NCBI GenBank assembly: GCA_910586225.1
Contig: CAJUIL010000043.1
Span: 1-24,550 of the forward strand
From: an uncultured Eubacterium sp.
GTDB taxonomy: Bacteria > Bacillota > Clostridia > Lachnospirales > Lachnospiraceae
Direction of reading: 5' to 3'
Length of the DNA: 24,550 nt
The first letter of the stretch is position 1; each line of letters begins with the position of its first letter. The notes below the pieces were generated by a model. The model had not been told where the DNA came from, did not search any database, and saw only the letters and a list, made by a program, of their open reading frames with translations. Positions 1-7,488 of the stretch are shown here, in pieces. Made by a program: the position numbers and the translations under genes.

Positions 1-55
1 ATAGAGCACTTGGCTACGGACCAAGGTGTCGGGGGTTCGAATCCTCTCACGCACG
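1..55 (+). tRNA. tRNA-Arg(ACG), 5' end cut off by the window
   Basis: The anticodon stem-loop is CTTGG-CTACGGA-CCAAG at 9-25, which gives anticodon ACG (16-18). The T arm is GGGGG-TTCGAAT-CCTCT at 31-47. The 3' acceptor strand CACGCAC is at 48-54, followed by discriminator G55. The 5' acceptor strand and part of the D arm lie before the window. CCA is not encoded. A terminator follows directly. Confidence 0.93.
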
Positions 56-64
56 TTGAGAAAA

Positions 65-97
65 GTCTTGAAAAGTTAATGTTTTCAAGGCTTTTTT
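65..97 (+). terminator. Rho-independent terminator after tRNA-Arg
   Basis: The arm GTCTTGAAAA (65-74) pairs with TTTTCAAGGC (82-91) over 10 bp including one G-T pair. The loop is 7 nt and a run of six T follows (92-97). It lies 10 nt past the tRNA 3' end, so it most likely ends the tRNA transcript. Confidence 0.9.
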
Positions 98-263
98 CTT
101 GTTATAAAAAGATTGCAGTCTGTCTGGAAAATATATTTTGGAGAATGATTACTTATTTATTATTCAGTGGGTCTGTTTTTCAAATAAATTTCCAATGGGG
201 CAGTATAACAGATCACTTAGTTTTTCAAGAGGATGAAACGGACAAAGGATACTCTTTGGGAAC
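98..263. other. Intergenic stretch with no recognised content
   Basis: This is A/T-rich sequence between the tRNA terminator and the hairpin ending the leftward GH3 operon. Open frames run across it, but none has a ribosome binding site or a recognisable protein. I see no RNA gene and no repeat shared with the rest of the window. Confidence 0.6.
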
Positions 264-303
264 AAAGCTGACAGAGATGAGAATTTCATGCTCTGTCAGC
301 TTT
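264..303 (-). terminator. Long hairpin, probable terminator of the leftward GH3/GtrA operon
   Basis: The arms AAAGCTGACAGAG (264-276) and CTCTGTCAGCTTT (291-303) are a perfect 13-bp inverted repeat. The stem can extend inward through ATGA/TCAT with one bulged base. It lies 15 nt beyond the stop codon of the GtrA-like gene, which is a natural terminator position. The U-tract is poor on the minus strand (TTTG, then GTTCC), so termination may be incomplete or Rho-assisted. The hairpin may also protect the mRNA 3' end. Confidence 0.6.
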
Positions 304-318
304 GATTCTGATTGGTGA

Positions 319-921
319 TCAGTGCTTTTCACCTTCTGGGAATATGATCTTAAAGACGAAAAAGAAAATAATCATCGAAACGCCGCCGGTAATAAATGTT
401 ACAAGAAGATTGTATACAGCAGGCGCTACATACGCCGATGCGATCGGCATCCACAAGTTGTTAAAGCCATTGCAGATCAAGGAAATGAGCACCCATGCGA
501 TAAAGTACCACATTGCCTGGTAGACCGGATTGCCGTGGCTTTTAAACGTAATATTGCGCTGCAGCGGGAAATTGATGCACTGGGCGATAAAGGAGCCTGT
601 TTCATAGCTGATAAAATAGCCAAGTCCTCCTCCGATCAGGACTGCTCCGGATGCGTCGTAGAGGACGTTGTATCCTAGCAGACTCCAGGTAAATTGTACA
701 CCGAAAAGGTTTAATTCCTTTTGCGGCCACATAAATACGGTGCCGGCAAGCCCTTTTCCGAGTATTCCGGGCATAAAGGTGAAAAATAAATACTGTACGA
801 TTGTTACCCCCATGCTGAATACAAAAAAGTAGAAAATCTGATAGGCCCATTTGGCAAGCTCTGGGTGGTTGGTTTCAAAGCCCTGCCATTTTGGCTCCCA
901 CCATTTCATAAATTGTTGCAT
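319..921 (-). CDS. GtrA-like four-helix membrane protein
   Basis: This 200-residue integral membrane protein has about four hydrophobic helices, roughly at residues 25-52, 85-115, 135-158 and 165-192. Its middle carries a pattern typical of GtrA/DPMS-TM family proteins: a helix ending near NFPLQRNITF, close to the family's N-R-x-(W/Y/F)-T-F signature. GtrA relatives are thought to move polyprenyl-linked sugars across the membrane or to help a glycosyltransferase, but here the neighbours are glycoside hydrolases. The start ATG is supported by AGGGAGGA upstream. The gene begins 38 nt after the stop of the 809-residue GH3 gene, so it is the third gene of that leftward operon. At 200 residues it is longer than classical GtrA (about 120-150), with an extra N-terminal soluble stretch (residues 1-24) and a longer first loop. 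The family call is fairly safe. The role is unknown. Confidence 0.8.
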   Translation of the reverse strand: MQQFMKWWEPKWQGFETNHPELAKWAYQIFYFFVFSMGVTIVQYLFFTFMPGILGKGLAGTVFMWPQKELNLFGVQFTWSLLGYNVLYDASGAVLIGGGLGYFISYETGSFIAQCINFPLQRNITFKSHGNPVYQAMWYFIAWVLISLICNGFNNLWMPIASAYVAPAVYNLLVTFITGGVSMIIFFFVFKIIFPEGEKH

Positions 922-959
922 AGTCTGTCCTCCCTGTATCTTTTGCTTGGTAAATAGCG

Positions 960-3389
960 CTAATGCATTTTTGAGGCTTTTTTAGCAACCTTGCGCTGCT
1001 TAAAGAAGCCGGAAATGATCTGTCTGAGTCCTGTAAAAAGATGGCCGTTGACGGCTGTTATCATACCTTCTACCATATACTGGCTGCACATACCTCCCGC
1101 CATTTTGCCGATAGCGCGGAATGGCATATTATAAATAAACATAATATTTAAGTCCGGTTTGCCTTTTTTTATGCTCTTGTTTAGCATATGGGTCAGTATT
1201 TTGTAGATCAGGCGGGCAGGAGCGCTCTTGGCGTAATACATCTGGCAAATGGCGTCATTGATATCCAAAGTACCGTGCCAGTGTCCATCCGGAATGGCGT
1301 GCCCTAACAGCTGCGTAAACTCTTTGTCCGAGACATTGCGGATGTCGCCCGAAACGTAGGAAGGCAGCTGGGACAGATCGGCTGGTACAGGCGCGTTGGT
1401 GCCGGTAACGGTGATCGTCTGTGATAATCGGATGTCAGCACAGCTGGCTCCGATGCAGATGTCATAAGCTCCGCCGTCAATCTCAAACCGGTTTGTTTTT
1501 TCATTAAAATAGCGAAATGCCATATCGTCTAATGCGATCGTGACTTCTTTGGATTCACCTGCCTTTAAAAATACTTTTGCGAATCCTTTTAATTCCTTGG
1601 CAGGCCGGTAGACTGTTCCATTTTTGGCACAGACGTAAAGCTGTGCGATCTCGGCACCGTCGCGGGTTCCCGTATTTTCAATCGTAAATACGGCTTTTTT
1701 TTCATCGGCTTTTAAATTGGCGTATGCAAATGTCGTGTAGGACAGGCCATAGCCGAACGGAAACAGAACTGGTTTTTGGACAGTTTCAAAGTAGCGGTAG
1801 CCGATATATGGGCCTTCCCGGTATTCGGCATTGCGTTCCTTGGCAGGAAAGTAGGGCGCGCTTGGACTGTCTGCATATTGGAGAGGGTATGTCTCGCTTA
1901 ATTTGCCGGATGGATTGATCTTTCCGGTAATGGCGTTGAGCATGGCGCTTGCGCCTGCCTGACCGCTCAGATAACCGTGTATGACAGCTTCGCACTGATC
2001 CAGCCATGGCATTTCAATAGAAGAGCCTGCGGACAGAACGGCAATGACAGGCACAGGAACGTTGGACAGCTTATGCAAAAGGCTGATCTGGCTGGCTGGC
2101 AGATTCATATGCGTACGGTCCAGACCTTCGGATTCGGAGATTTCATCCAGTCCGATATACAAAAGTATTACGTCGGCCTTTTTTGCCAATGTGACCGCTT
2201 CCTGCTCCAGTGAGGCGTCAGCTGGGCCTGTACGCGGATAGCCTGCTGCAAAGCCTGCCAGCTCCAGCGGATAGTTTGCAATAATATCCAGCGTGGAATC
2301 CAGTTTTGTCGGATTGACAACGGAAGAGCCTGCCCCCTGATAACGCGGAGCCTTTGCAAAATCTCCGATCAAGGCGACCTTGGTTGATTTTTTTAACGGC
2401 AGTATGTTGTGCTCGTTTTTCAAAAGTACGATGCTTTGCTCGGCGGCCTTACGTGCCATCTGGTGATGGGCTTTTTTATCAAACGGTTTGCCTTTTGCTT
2501 TGTCCACGGACTCTCGCAGCGGTAAAATAGCGTTTAGAAGCTCTTCTACTCGCTGATCTACAAGCTGTTCGCTGATAGCGCCGCTTTGCACAGCCTGAAT
2601 CAGTTCTTCGTCGGAGTCGCCTCCGGTTGTAGGCATTTCCAGATGGGAGCCTGCGGCGACTCCTGCCGTATGATCGTTGGAAGCGCCCCAGTCAGAGACG
2701 ACGAAGCCGTCAAAGCCCCATTCGTCACGCAGGATCTCCTGCAGCAGATGCTCGTTTTCATTCGCGTATGTGCCGTTGATCCGGTTGTACGACGACATGA
2801 TGGAGCTTGGCGCGGCTTCTTTCACCGCGATTTCAAATCCGGTCAGATATATTTCGCGTAGCGTGCGCTCATCCATAATGGAATCGCTCGCCATACGACG
2901 CAGCTCCTGGGAGTTTGCGGCAAAATGCTTCGGGCAGGCGCCGACACCCTTGGACTGTATGCCGCGGATATAGCTTGCAGCCATCTTGCCGGCTAGATAA
3001 GGATCCTCGCTAAAATATTCAAAATTGCGTCCGCATAGCGGACTGCGCTTGATATTCAATCCTGGGCCGAGCAGGACGCAGACGTCCTGAGAAGCTGCTT
3101 CCGCGCCCAAATGTGCGCCGATTTCCTCGCCGAGCGCGGTATCCCAGCTGTTTGCGATCGTAGCGGCAGTCGGATAGCAAGTGGCTGGGACGCTTTTATT
3201 TAAGCCCAGCTGGTCGCTGGCGCCTTCCTGCTTGCGGACGCCGTGCGGGCCGTCGGATAAGGTCACGCTAGGGACACCTAAATGCGTTACGCTGCGGGTC
3301 TGCCAGAAATCCTTTCCGGACAGGAGATAACATTTCTCAGCAAGAGACATTTTTTTTATCATGGATTTGACGTTCGTTTTCTGTTTCAA
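960..3389 (-). CDS. Glycoside hydrolase family 3 beta-glucosidase, cytoplasmic type
   Basis: This 809-residue retaining exo-acting GH3 enzyme is likely a beta-glucosidase or related beta-glycosidase. The domains run in the usual order: TIM barrel (about 10-300), alpha/beta sandwich (about 315-500) and fibronectin-III-like domain (about 560-660). The nucleophile is Asp233 in VVSDWG. Glu421 in ESEGLDR is the likely acid/base. Substrate-site motifs include SDGPHG (45-50), GRNFEYFSEDP (120-130), KHF (154-156) and PFGYGLSYT (544-552). There is no signal peptide, so it should act on imported glycosides. The start is TTG at 3389, chosen because a perfect AGGAGGG lies 7 nt upstream. The next in-frame ATG (3362) has no ribosome binding site. 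About 130 C-terminal residues (680-809) extend past the fibronectin domain, with hydrophobic stretches and a Lys/Arg-rich end. It is second in an operon after the membrane GH3 gene. Confidence 0.95.
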   Translation of the reverse strand: MKQKTNVKSMIKKMSLAEKCYLLSGKDFWQTRSVTHLGVPSVTLSDGPHGVRKQEGASDQLGLNKSVPATCYPTAATIANSWDTALGEEIGAHLGAEAASQDVCVLLGPGLNIKRSPLCGRNFEYFSEDPYLAGKMAASYIRGIQSKGVGACPKHFAANSQELRRMASDSIMDERTLREIYLTGFEIAVKEAAPSSIMSSYNRINGTYANENEHLLQEILRDEWGFDGFVVSDWGASNDHTAGVAAGSHLEMPTTGGDSDEELIQAVQSGAISEQLVDQRVEELLNAILPLRESVDKAKGKPFDKKAHHQMARKAAEQSIVLLKNEHNILPLKKSTKVALIGDFAKAPRYQGAGSSVVNPTKLDSTLDIIANYPLELAGFAAGYPRTGPADASLEQEAVTLAKKADVILLYIGLDEISESEGLDRTHMNLPASQISLLHKLSNVPVPVIAVLSAGSSIEMPWLDQCEAVIHGYLSGQAGASAMLNAITGKINPSGKLSETYPLQYADSPSAPYFPAKERNAEYREGPYIGYRYFETVQKPVLFPFGYGLSYTTFAYANLKADEKKAVFTIENTGTRDGAEIAQLYVCAKNGTVYRPAKELKGFAKVFLKAGESKEVTIALDDMAFRYFNEKTNRFEIDGGAYDICIGASCADIRLSQTITVTGTNAPVPADLSQLPSYVSGDIRNVSDKEFTQLLGHAIPDGHWHGTLDINDAICQMYYAKSAPARLIYKILTHMLNKSIKKGKPDLNIMFIYNMPFRAIGKMAGGMCSQYMVEGMITAVNGHLFTGLRQIISGFFKQRKVAKKASKMH

Positions 3390-3396
3390 TACAAGA

Positions 3397-3403
3397 CCCT
3401 CCT
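3397..3403 (-). promoter_or_regulatory. Ribosome binding site that fixes a TTG start
   Basis: Read on the minus strand this is AGGAGGG, followed by a 7-nt spacer and TTG-AAA-CAG at 3389. The nearest in-frame ATG, nine codons later, lacks a purine-rich site. The TTG is therefore the probable start of the 809-residue GH3 protein. Confidence 0.8.
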
Positions 3404-3436
3404 GTTTTGACTGGTAATTTCTTATTAAGGATATAG

Positions 3437-3466
3437 GTAACCGTTCAGACAGGGCTGAACGGTTAC
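3437..3466. repeat. Palindromic element, copy 1, between the two GH3 genes
   Basis: GTAACCGTTCAG (3437-3448) and CTGAACGGTTAC (3455-3466) form a perfect 12-bp stem with a 6-nt loop. No T-tract follows in either direction, so it is not a standard terminator. A diverged copy lies at 18850-18877. In the leftward transcript it would form a stable hairpin between two cistrons and could affect processing or stability. Confidence 0.75.
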
Positions 3467-3471
3467 TGGTA

Positions 3472-6400
3472 TTATGCGTTCTTTTTCTTTTTTATAAAAC
3501 GGATGATCAAAATTGCTTCTATTGCTGCGATAAGCAGACCTACGATAATATCTACGGTCAGGAAGAGCTTCGTCATTTTTGACATAGCGCCTGACGGGTC
3601 GCTGCTGCCTGCGTAATAGCCGCTGTTTCCGATGGTATAAAGAATATTTTTACAAGACTGGCGCATAGCGGTTATTGCGGTTGCGCTCTGGTCAGTCAGG
3701 GCGTTGGATTCTGCCCCGGCAAAGCCAAGCATCAGGTCGTTGCCGCTGCGGATACAATGGTCGGTGATCATGTAGCCGTAAGAACCATCGTAATCGCTTT
3801 CTACCATACCGACAAAGCCCCATTCGTCACGCAGTACGTTTTTCAGCAGATGGCTGTTGGCACAGCTTGGCTCCGTACCGATCCAGTTAAAGGAGGACAT
3901 TACCGCACGGGAAGTTCCAGTAAATTTTTTCGTTGCGATTTCAAATGGTCTTAAATAGATTTCGCGGATTGCCTGTTCAGATGCAAAGGTAAGGAGCATG
4001 GAAATACGGTTGATCTCCTGATCATTTAAAGCAAAATGCTTAATATAAGCATAAACACCATGCTCGGATGCGCCGTTCAACTGATTTGCAGCGATATGGC
4101 CGCCCAGTACGCCGTCTTCGGAATAATATTCAAAGTTACGTCCTGCAAAAGCGCTGCGGTGTGTATTCATTGCCGGGCCATACCAGCCGAAGTTGTTTGC
4201 ATCCTTGTATTCCTGACCCATGGATTGGCCGATCTCATAGGCAAGCTCTTTGTTCCATGTCTGAGCCATCAATACTTCGGAAGGATAAGCAGAGCCATAT
4301 GCGCCGGTAATAAAGTTGCTCAGTCCGGCCGGGCCGTCGCAGTCTGAGGTTGCGATCTTTCCGACTGATTTTACTTCAGCTGTCTGCCAGCCGCCAAAGT
4401 TGATCATTTTAGACATATCGTCAAAGCTTAACTGGTCTAAAAGCTGATCCCACTTCGGATCGTCATAAGCAAGGCCCTTCAGATCAAAAAGGACAAGACC
4501 GTTTTTCGCATTCATGGTCGGCATTGGATCCGAATCATTATTATTAAGCGTACCGTCATAGGTGCCGAAAGCATTTTCTGTCACACGCGTGCGGACCTCA
4601 TCGGACATTTCGTACTGTTTTTCGGAAGGAGCGGCACAGGCTTTTTCATAGTTGGAGAAGCTGTCTGCCCTGGAAAGCTGTTCAAAATCTCCGCGTGAAT
4701 AATCCTCAAACTGGTTCGTTGCGGCTGTCAGATCGCTTTCCCGTTTGTTTGCGCTGTAGTCAATGTCTGCATCTACGGTAAAAGCTGCTTCGGCAACGAC
4801 CGTATGGGAATCGGAGCGAACAGAAATGGAATATTCGCCTTTTTCCAAAATATAACCGCCGCCTGAGACTTTTACGCCTTCGGAGTCGTATGCTGCCATA
4901 TCTTCTTTTGCAATCTCAAACGATATCGTTTCGGAAGCGCCAGGCTCCAAGGTCTGGGTTTTGCCAAAATCAATCAGGTTCACCGAAGCTTTTTCAATTC
5001 CACCATTATAATAAGGCGGTGTAAAATAAATTTCAACTACTTCTTTTCCTGCGGTATCGCCTGTATTTGTAACTTTAACGTCAAATGATACAGAATCTCC
5101 GTTATCGTTGAAATTTTCCAGTGCTTTATCAAACGTCGTATAGCTCAGGCCATAGCCGAACGGATATTGTACATGATCTTCATAAGTGATCAGTCCTTCT
5201 TCGGCAGCTGTTTCATAAAATTTGTATCCGACGTAAATGCCTTCGACGTAATTTACGAAGGAAATATTGCCGATTGCAGCAGGGTCCGCCGCAGCAACCT
5301 GATCGTTTAAGTCCTTGACGTTGGAGTAGGAATGGTTGCCGATATTGTTAATATACGGTGTGTTCAGCAGGTCGCGCACGTAGGTGTCAACTGTTCTGCC
5401 GGATGGGTTTACCGAACCATTGATGATTTCGCCAAGTGCGGCAAAGCCTGTGATACCAGTACCAGGTGCAAGAATGACCGCGCCGATTTGGTCGTATTCC
5501 TCTACCCATCCTAATTCCATAGCGTTGTTTGCATTGATGACAACAATAACCTTGTCAAATTCGGAGCAAACTTTTTCTACGAGGTTTTCTTCTGTTACAG
5601 ACAGCTCCAAATAGGACTCCCCTTCTTCAAAATCATCGTAAGAACCATTGTTTGTATAAGAGCTGTTCATATAAGTAAAATTGTCTGGTGCACTTGCCAC
5701 TTCGGACGCAAGATTGTAGGTGCCTTTGATGACAGCGTTCATATCGGTCGGAAGGTCGGCGTTTTCACCGCCGGAGCGTCCGATAACAAGAACCGCGGTA
5801 TCGGAAAATGATTTTGCTTCACTCATGATCGTGTCGGTATAGGCGTCTACGGTCGGTTCCGGCAGCGTCCAGTCCTGCTCGCTCATGCTGACGGTCGGAC
5901 GTTCTGTGCGGTATGAGGTGTATAGATCGGTCAATGTCTTGTTTGTTTCATAGCCGGCGTCTTTTAAAGACTGGAGAATACCGGTTGCAGACGCAGAGTC
6001 CGAAGAACCGGAGCCGGTTCCGCCAAAAATCGGATTTGTGGAATCCCAGCCAAATACATTCAGCGCTTTCGTATCGGCATTCAGAGGAAGCAGCCCTTCG
6101 TTTTTCACAAGAACCAGTCCTTCTTCGCCGACTTTTTGAACAGTTGCCTTGCTCTGCGCTACCGTTTCGGCAGAAAGATTTACCTTGGATGCGTTTAAAA
6201 AGCCGGACACGTTGCTGTACATAGGACCGTAGCAGATCATATTTACAACAACGGTGATAGCAGCTACGAATGCCAGTACTGCCTGCCAGCGTACAATGTG
6301 TTTCAGGCCTTTTTTTACTTTTACGGCGAGTATGAGCACGACGATCATTGCAAGCAGGGCAGCCAGGATAAAGTATATATATCCGCTTAGCTGTGACAGA

Positions 6401-6477
6401 TACATCTGAAAATCTGCTTCGCTGACGCCGAGATCGGTAAAGATCGGGCCTAAAACGTCTCCTAATAATTGAATCAT
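3472..6477 (-). CDS. Membrane-anchored GH3 glycoside hydrolase with permuted domain order
   Basis: This 1001-residue protein has the GH3 modules in swapped order. Two hydrophobic helices come first (about 33-54 and 64-84), then the alpha/beta sandwich (about 105-440, with candidate acid/base Glu238 in RSGGENAD and PFGYGLSYT near 439), a fibronectin-III-like domain (about 455-560), and only then the TIM-barrel domain (about 665-950, with GRNFEYYSED, YIKHF and nucleophile Asp895 in VESDYDG). A last helix (about 971-994) ends in KKKK. The Lys/Arg-rich loop between helices 1 and 2 and the basic tail should be cytoplasmic, which puts the catalytic part outside the cell. Reversed GH3 order is known in some beta-glucosidases, for example from Ruminococcus albus and Butyrivibrio. 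The start has a good AAGGAGG. It is first in the leftward operon and divergent from the LytTR system. The exact sugar specificity cannot be read from the sequence. Confidence 0.93.
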   Translation of the reverse strand: MIQLLGDVLGPIFTDLGVSEADFQMYLSQLSGYIYFILAALLAMIVVLILAVKVKKGLKHIVRWQAVLAFVAAITVVVNMICYGPMYSNVSGFLNASKVNLSAETVAQSKATVQKVGEEGLVLVKNEGLLPLNADTKALNVFGWDSTNPIFGGTGSGSSDSASATGILQSLKDAGYETNKTLTDLYTSYRTERPTVSMSEQDWTLPEPTVDAYTDTIMSEAKSFSDTAVLVIGRSGGENADLPTDMNAVIKGTYNLASEVASAPDNFTYMNSSYTNNGSYDDFEEGESYLELSVTEENLVEKVCSEFDKVIVVINANNAMELGWVEEYDQIGAVILAPGTGITGFAALGEIINGSVNPSGRTVDTYVRDLLNTPYINNIGNHSYSNVKDLNDQVAAADPAAIGNISFVNYVEGIYVGYKFYETAAEEGLITYEDHVQYPFGYGLSYTTFDKALENFNDNGDSVSFDVKVTNTGDTAGKEVVEIYFTPPYYNGGIEKASVNLIDFGKTQTLEPGASETISFEIAKEDMAAYDSEGVKVSGGGYILEKGEYSISVRSDSHTVVAEAAFTVDADIDYSANKRESDLTAATNQFEDYSRGDFEQLSRADSFSNYEKACAAPSEKQYEMSDEVRTRVTENAFGTYDGTLNNNDSDPMPTMNAKNGLVLFDLKGLAYDDPKWDQLLDQLSFDDMSKMINFGGWQTAEVKSVGKIATSDCDGPAGLSNFITGAYGSAYPSEVLMAQTWNKELAYEIGQSMGQEYKDANNFGWYGPAMNTHRSAFAGRNFEYYSEDGVLGGHIAANQLNGASEHGVYAYIKHFALNDQEINRISMLLTFASEQAIREIYLRPFEIATKKFTGTSRAVMSSFNWIGTEPSCANSHLLKNVLRDEWGFVGMVESDYDGSYGYMITDHCIRSGNDLMLGFAGAESNALTDQSATAITAMRQSCKNILYTIGNSGYYAGSSDPSGAMSKMTKLFLTVDIIVGLLIAAIEAILIIRFIKKKKNA

Positions 6478-6545
6478 TTCATTTCCTCCTTTGTCTGGCG
6501 GCAGTCTGGATGGCGCTGCCGCCTCATTTTTGTGTTCGTGTATCT

Positions 6546-6574
6546 ATGTTAGCAGGAAACGGGAGAGTGTGCAG
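6546..6574 (-). promoter_or_regulatory. Candidate activator-dependent promoter of the GH3/GtrA operon
   Basis: On the minus strand an extended -10, TGC-TAACAT (6554-6546), stands 17 bp from a poor -35, CTGCAC (6574-6569). A good -10 with a weak -35 is typical of activated promoters. The proximal LytTR-like box begins 8 bp upstream of this -35. The leader to the ATG at 6477 would be about 60 nt. It was found by eye and is not tested. Confidence 0.4.
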
Positions 6575-6576
6575 GT

Positions 6577-6612
6577 TTTTGCACAAACTGTAAATATTTT
6601 GCATAAATTGTA
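6577..6612 (-). promoter_or_regulatory. Two direct repeats matching LytTR-regulator binding sites
   Basis: TTTTGCACAAACTGTA (6577-6592) and TTTTGCATAAATTGTA (6597-6612) match at 14 of 16 positions with a 20-bp period. Read on the minus strand, the core of the first is ACAGTTTGT, a full match to the published LytTR-type consensus (W-M-M-GTT-N-R-K). The second, ACAATTTAT, differs at one position. The neighbouring response regulator has a LytTR domain, so these are its best candidate targets. The orientation and position suit activation of the leftward GH3 operon. Confidence 0.6.
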
Positions 6613-6695
6613 TTTGATATGTATGTTTTTTATAAAAAATAGTATGTAAAATTAGTAAAAATGACGAAAGGATCAAAGGGTAAAAACGAAAAGGA

Positions 6696-6724
6696 TTGTA
6701 CTGTCACAAAAATTCCTTTATAAT
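6696..6724 (+). promoter_or_regulatory. Promoter of the response regulator/kinase operon
   Basis: A perfect -10 TATAAT (6719-6724) stands 17 bp downstream of TTGTAC (6696-6701), which keeps the key TTG of the -35. The leader to the ATG at 6780 would be about 50 nt. It diverges from the GH3 promoter candidate. Confidence 0.7.
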
Positions 6725-6779
6725 GGGATTCAAATACAGGCGTATTCCTGAGCCTGTAACGGCAAAAGGGAGGTGCTTT

Positions 6780-7487
6780 ATGATAAGGATAGCCATTGTG
6801 GAAGATGATGAGCTGTATATAGATCAGCTTCAGAAGTATCTGAAGGATTATCAGTCGGAAACAGGCGAGAATTTTGAGATCAAGGCTTATCGGGATGGAG
6901 ACGGCATTACTTCGGATTATAAGGCGCAGTATGACCTGATCTTGATGGATATCCAGATGCGGTTTGTGGACGGTATGACAGCTGCGGAGGAGATCAGAAA
7001 AATGGACTCCGAGGTCATTATTATTTTTATTACCAATATAGCCCAATATGCGATCCGGGGATATGAGGTCGGGGCTTTGGATTATATTTTAAAGCCGGTG
7101 ACTTATTTTGCGTTTACGCAGAAAATCGGGCGCGCGATTGCAAGGCTGAAAAAGAAGATACAAAGGCCGGTTGTGATCCGCACGAGGGACGGCGTGCTGA
7201 GAATGGATGCGGCAGATATTTACTATGTGGAAAGTCAGGCACATAATTTGATCTATCATACAAAGGACGGTGTATTTGTCGCCAGCGGTACAATGAAGCA
7301 GGCTGAGGAGCTGCTGCGTGGTCTGCACTTTTCGCGCGGCAATAAAGGGTATTTGATCAATCTGGAGCATGTGGATGGTGTACGGGACAAATGCGCGGTT
7401 GTAAAAGGGGAAAAGCTGCTGATCAGCCGTCCGCGGTCAGCTGTGTTTATGCAGGAACTGACGCGGTACTGGAGTGAGGTGGATTGA
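6780..7487 (+). CDS. LytTR-family response regulator (AgrA/LytR type)
   Basis: This 235-residue two-component response regulator has a receiver domain (1-125) with acidic pocket Glu8-Asp9-Asp10, phospho-acceptor Asp57 in LILMDIQM, and Lys105 in YILKPV. A LytTR DNA-binding domain follows (about 131-229), with YYVESQAHN and the FSRGNKGYLINL segment. LytTR proteins bind paired direct repeats upstream of weak promoters. The start is the ATG at 6780, preceded by GGGAGG. A longer frame opens at TTG 6696, but that codon lies in the -35 of the promoter, so it is not used. The kinase gene starts 1 nt after this stop codon, so the two are co-expressed. The likely targets are the GH3/GtrA operon through the repeats at 6577-6612, and perhaps itself. 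Confidence 0.94.
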   Translation: MIRIAIVEDDELYIDQLQKYLKDYQSETGENFEIKAYRDGDGITSDYKAQYDLILMDIQMRFVDGMTAAEEIRKMDSEVIIIFITNIAQYAIRGYEVGALDYILKPVTYFAFTQKIGRAIARLKKKIQRPVVIRTRDGVLRMDAADIYYVESQAHNLIYHTKDGVFVASGTMKQAEELLRGLHFSRGNKGYLINLEHVDGVRDKCAVVKGEKLLISRPRSAVFMQELTRYWSEVD

Positions 7488-7488
7488 G

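Noticed and set aside
264..303. 13-bp hairpin considered as an attenuator or riboswitch for a plus-strand gene
   Set aside because: No plus-strand gene follows. It is better explained as the 3'-end structure of the leftward operon.
10..318. 102-codon open frame beginning inside the tRNA-Arg
   Set aside because: It starts in the tRNA, crosses the terminator, has no ribosome binding site and shows no protein-like composition.
322..678. Open frame on the plus strand opposite the GtrA-like gene
   Set aside because: It is an antisense shadow of a convincing membrane-protein gene, with no family pattern and no start signal.
6661..6723. 20-codon open frame (MTKGSKG...) upstream of the response regulator, considered as an AgrD-like signal peptide
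   Set aside because: It has no ribosome binding site, no amphipathic leader or acidic tail as in AgrD, and it ends in the -10 of the regulator promoter, so it would not be transcribed from that promoter.
6696..6779. N-terminal extension of the response regulator from TTG 6696
   Set aside because: The TTG is part of the -35 hexamer of the promoter. The ATG at 6780 has GGGAGG and begins exactly at the receiver-domain first strand.
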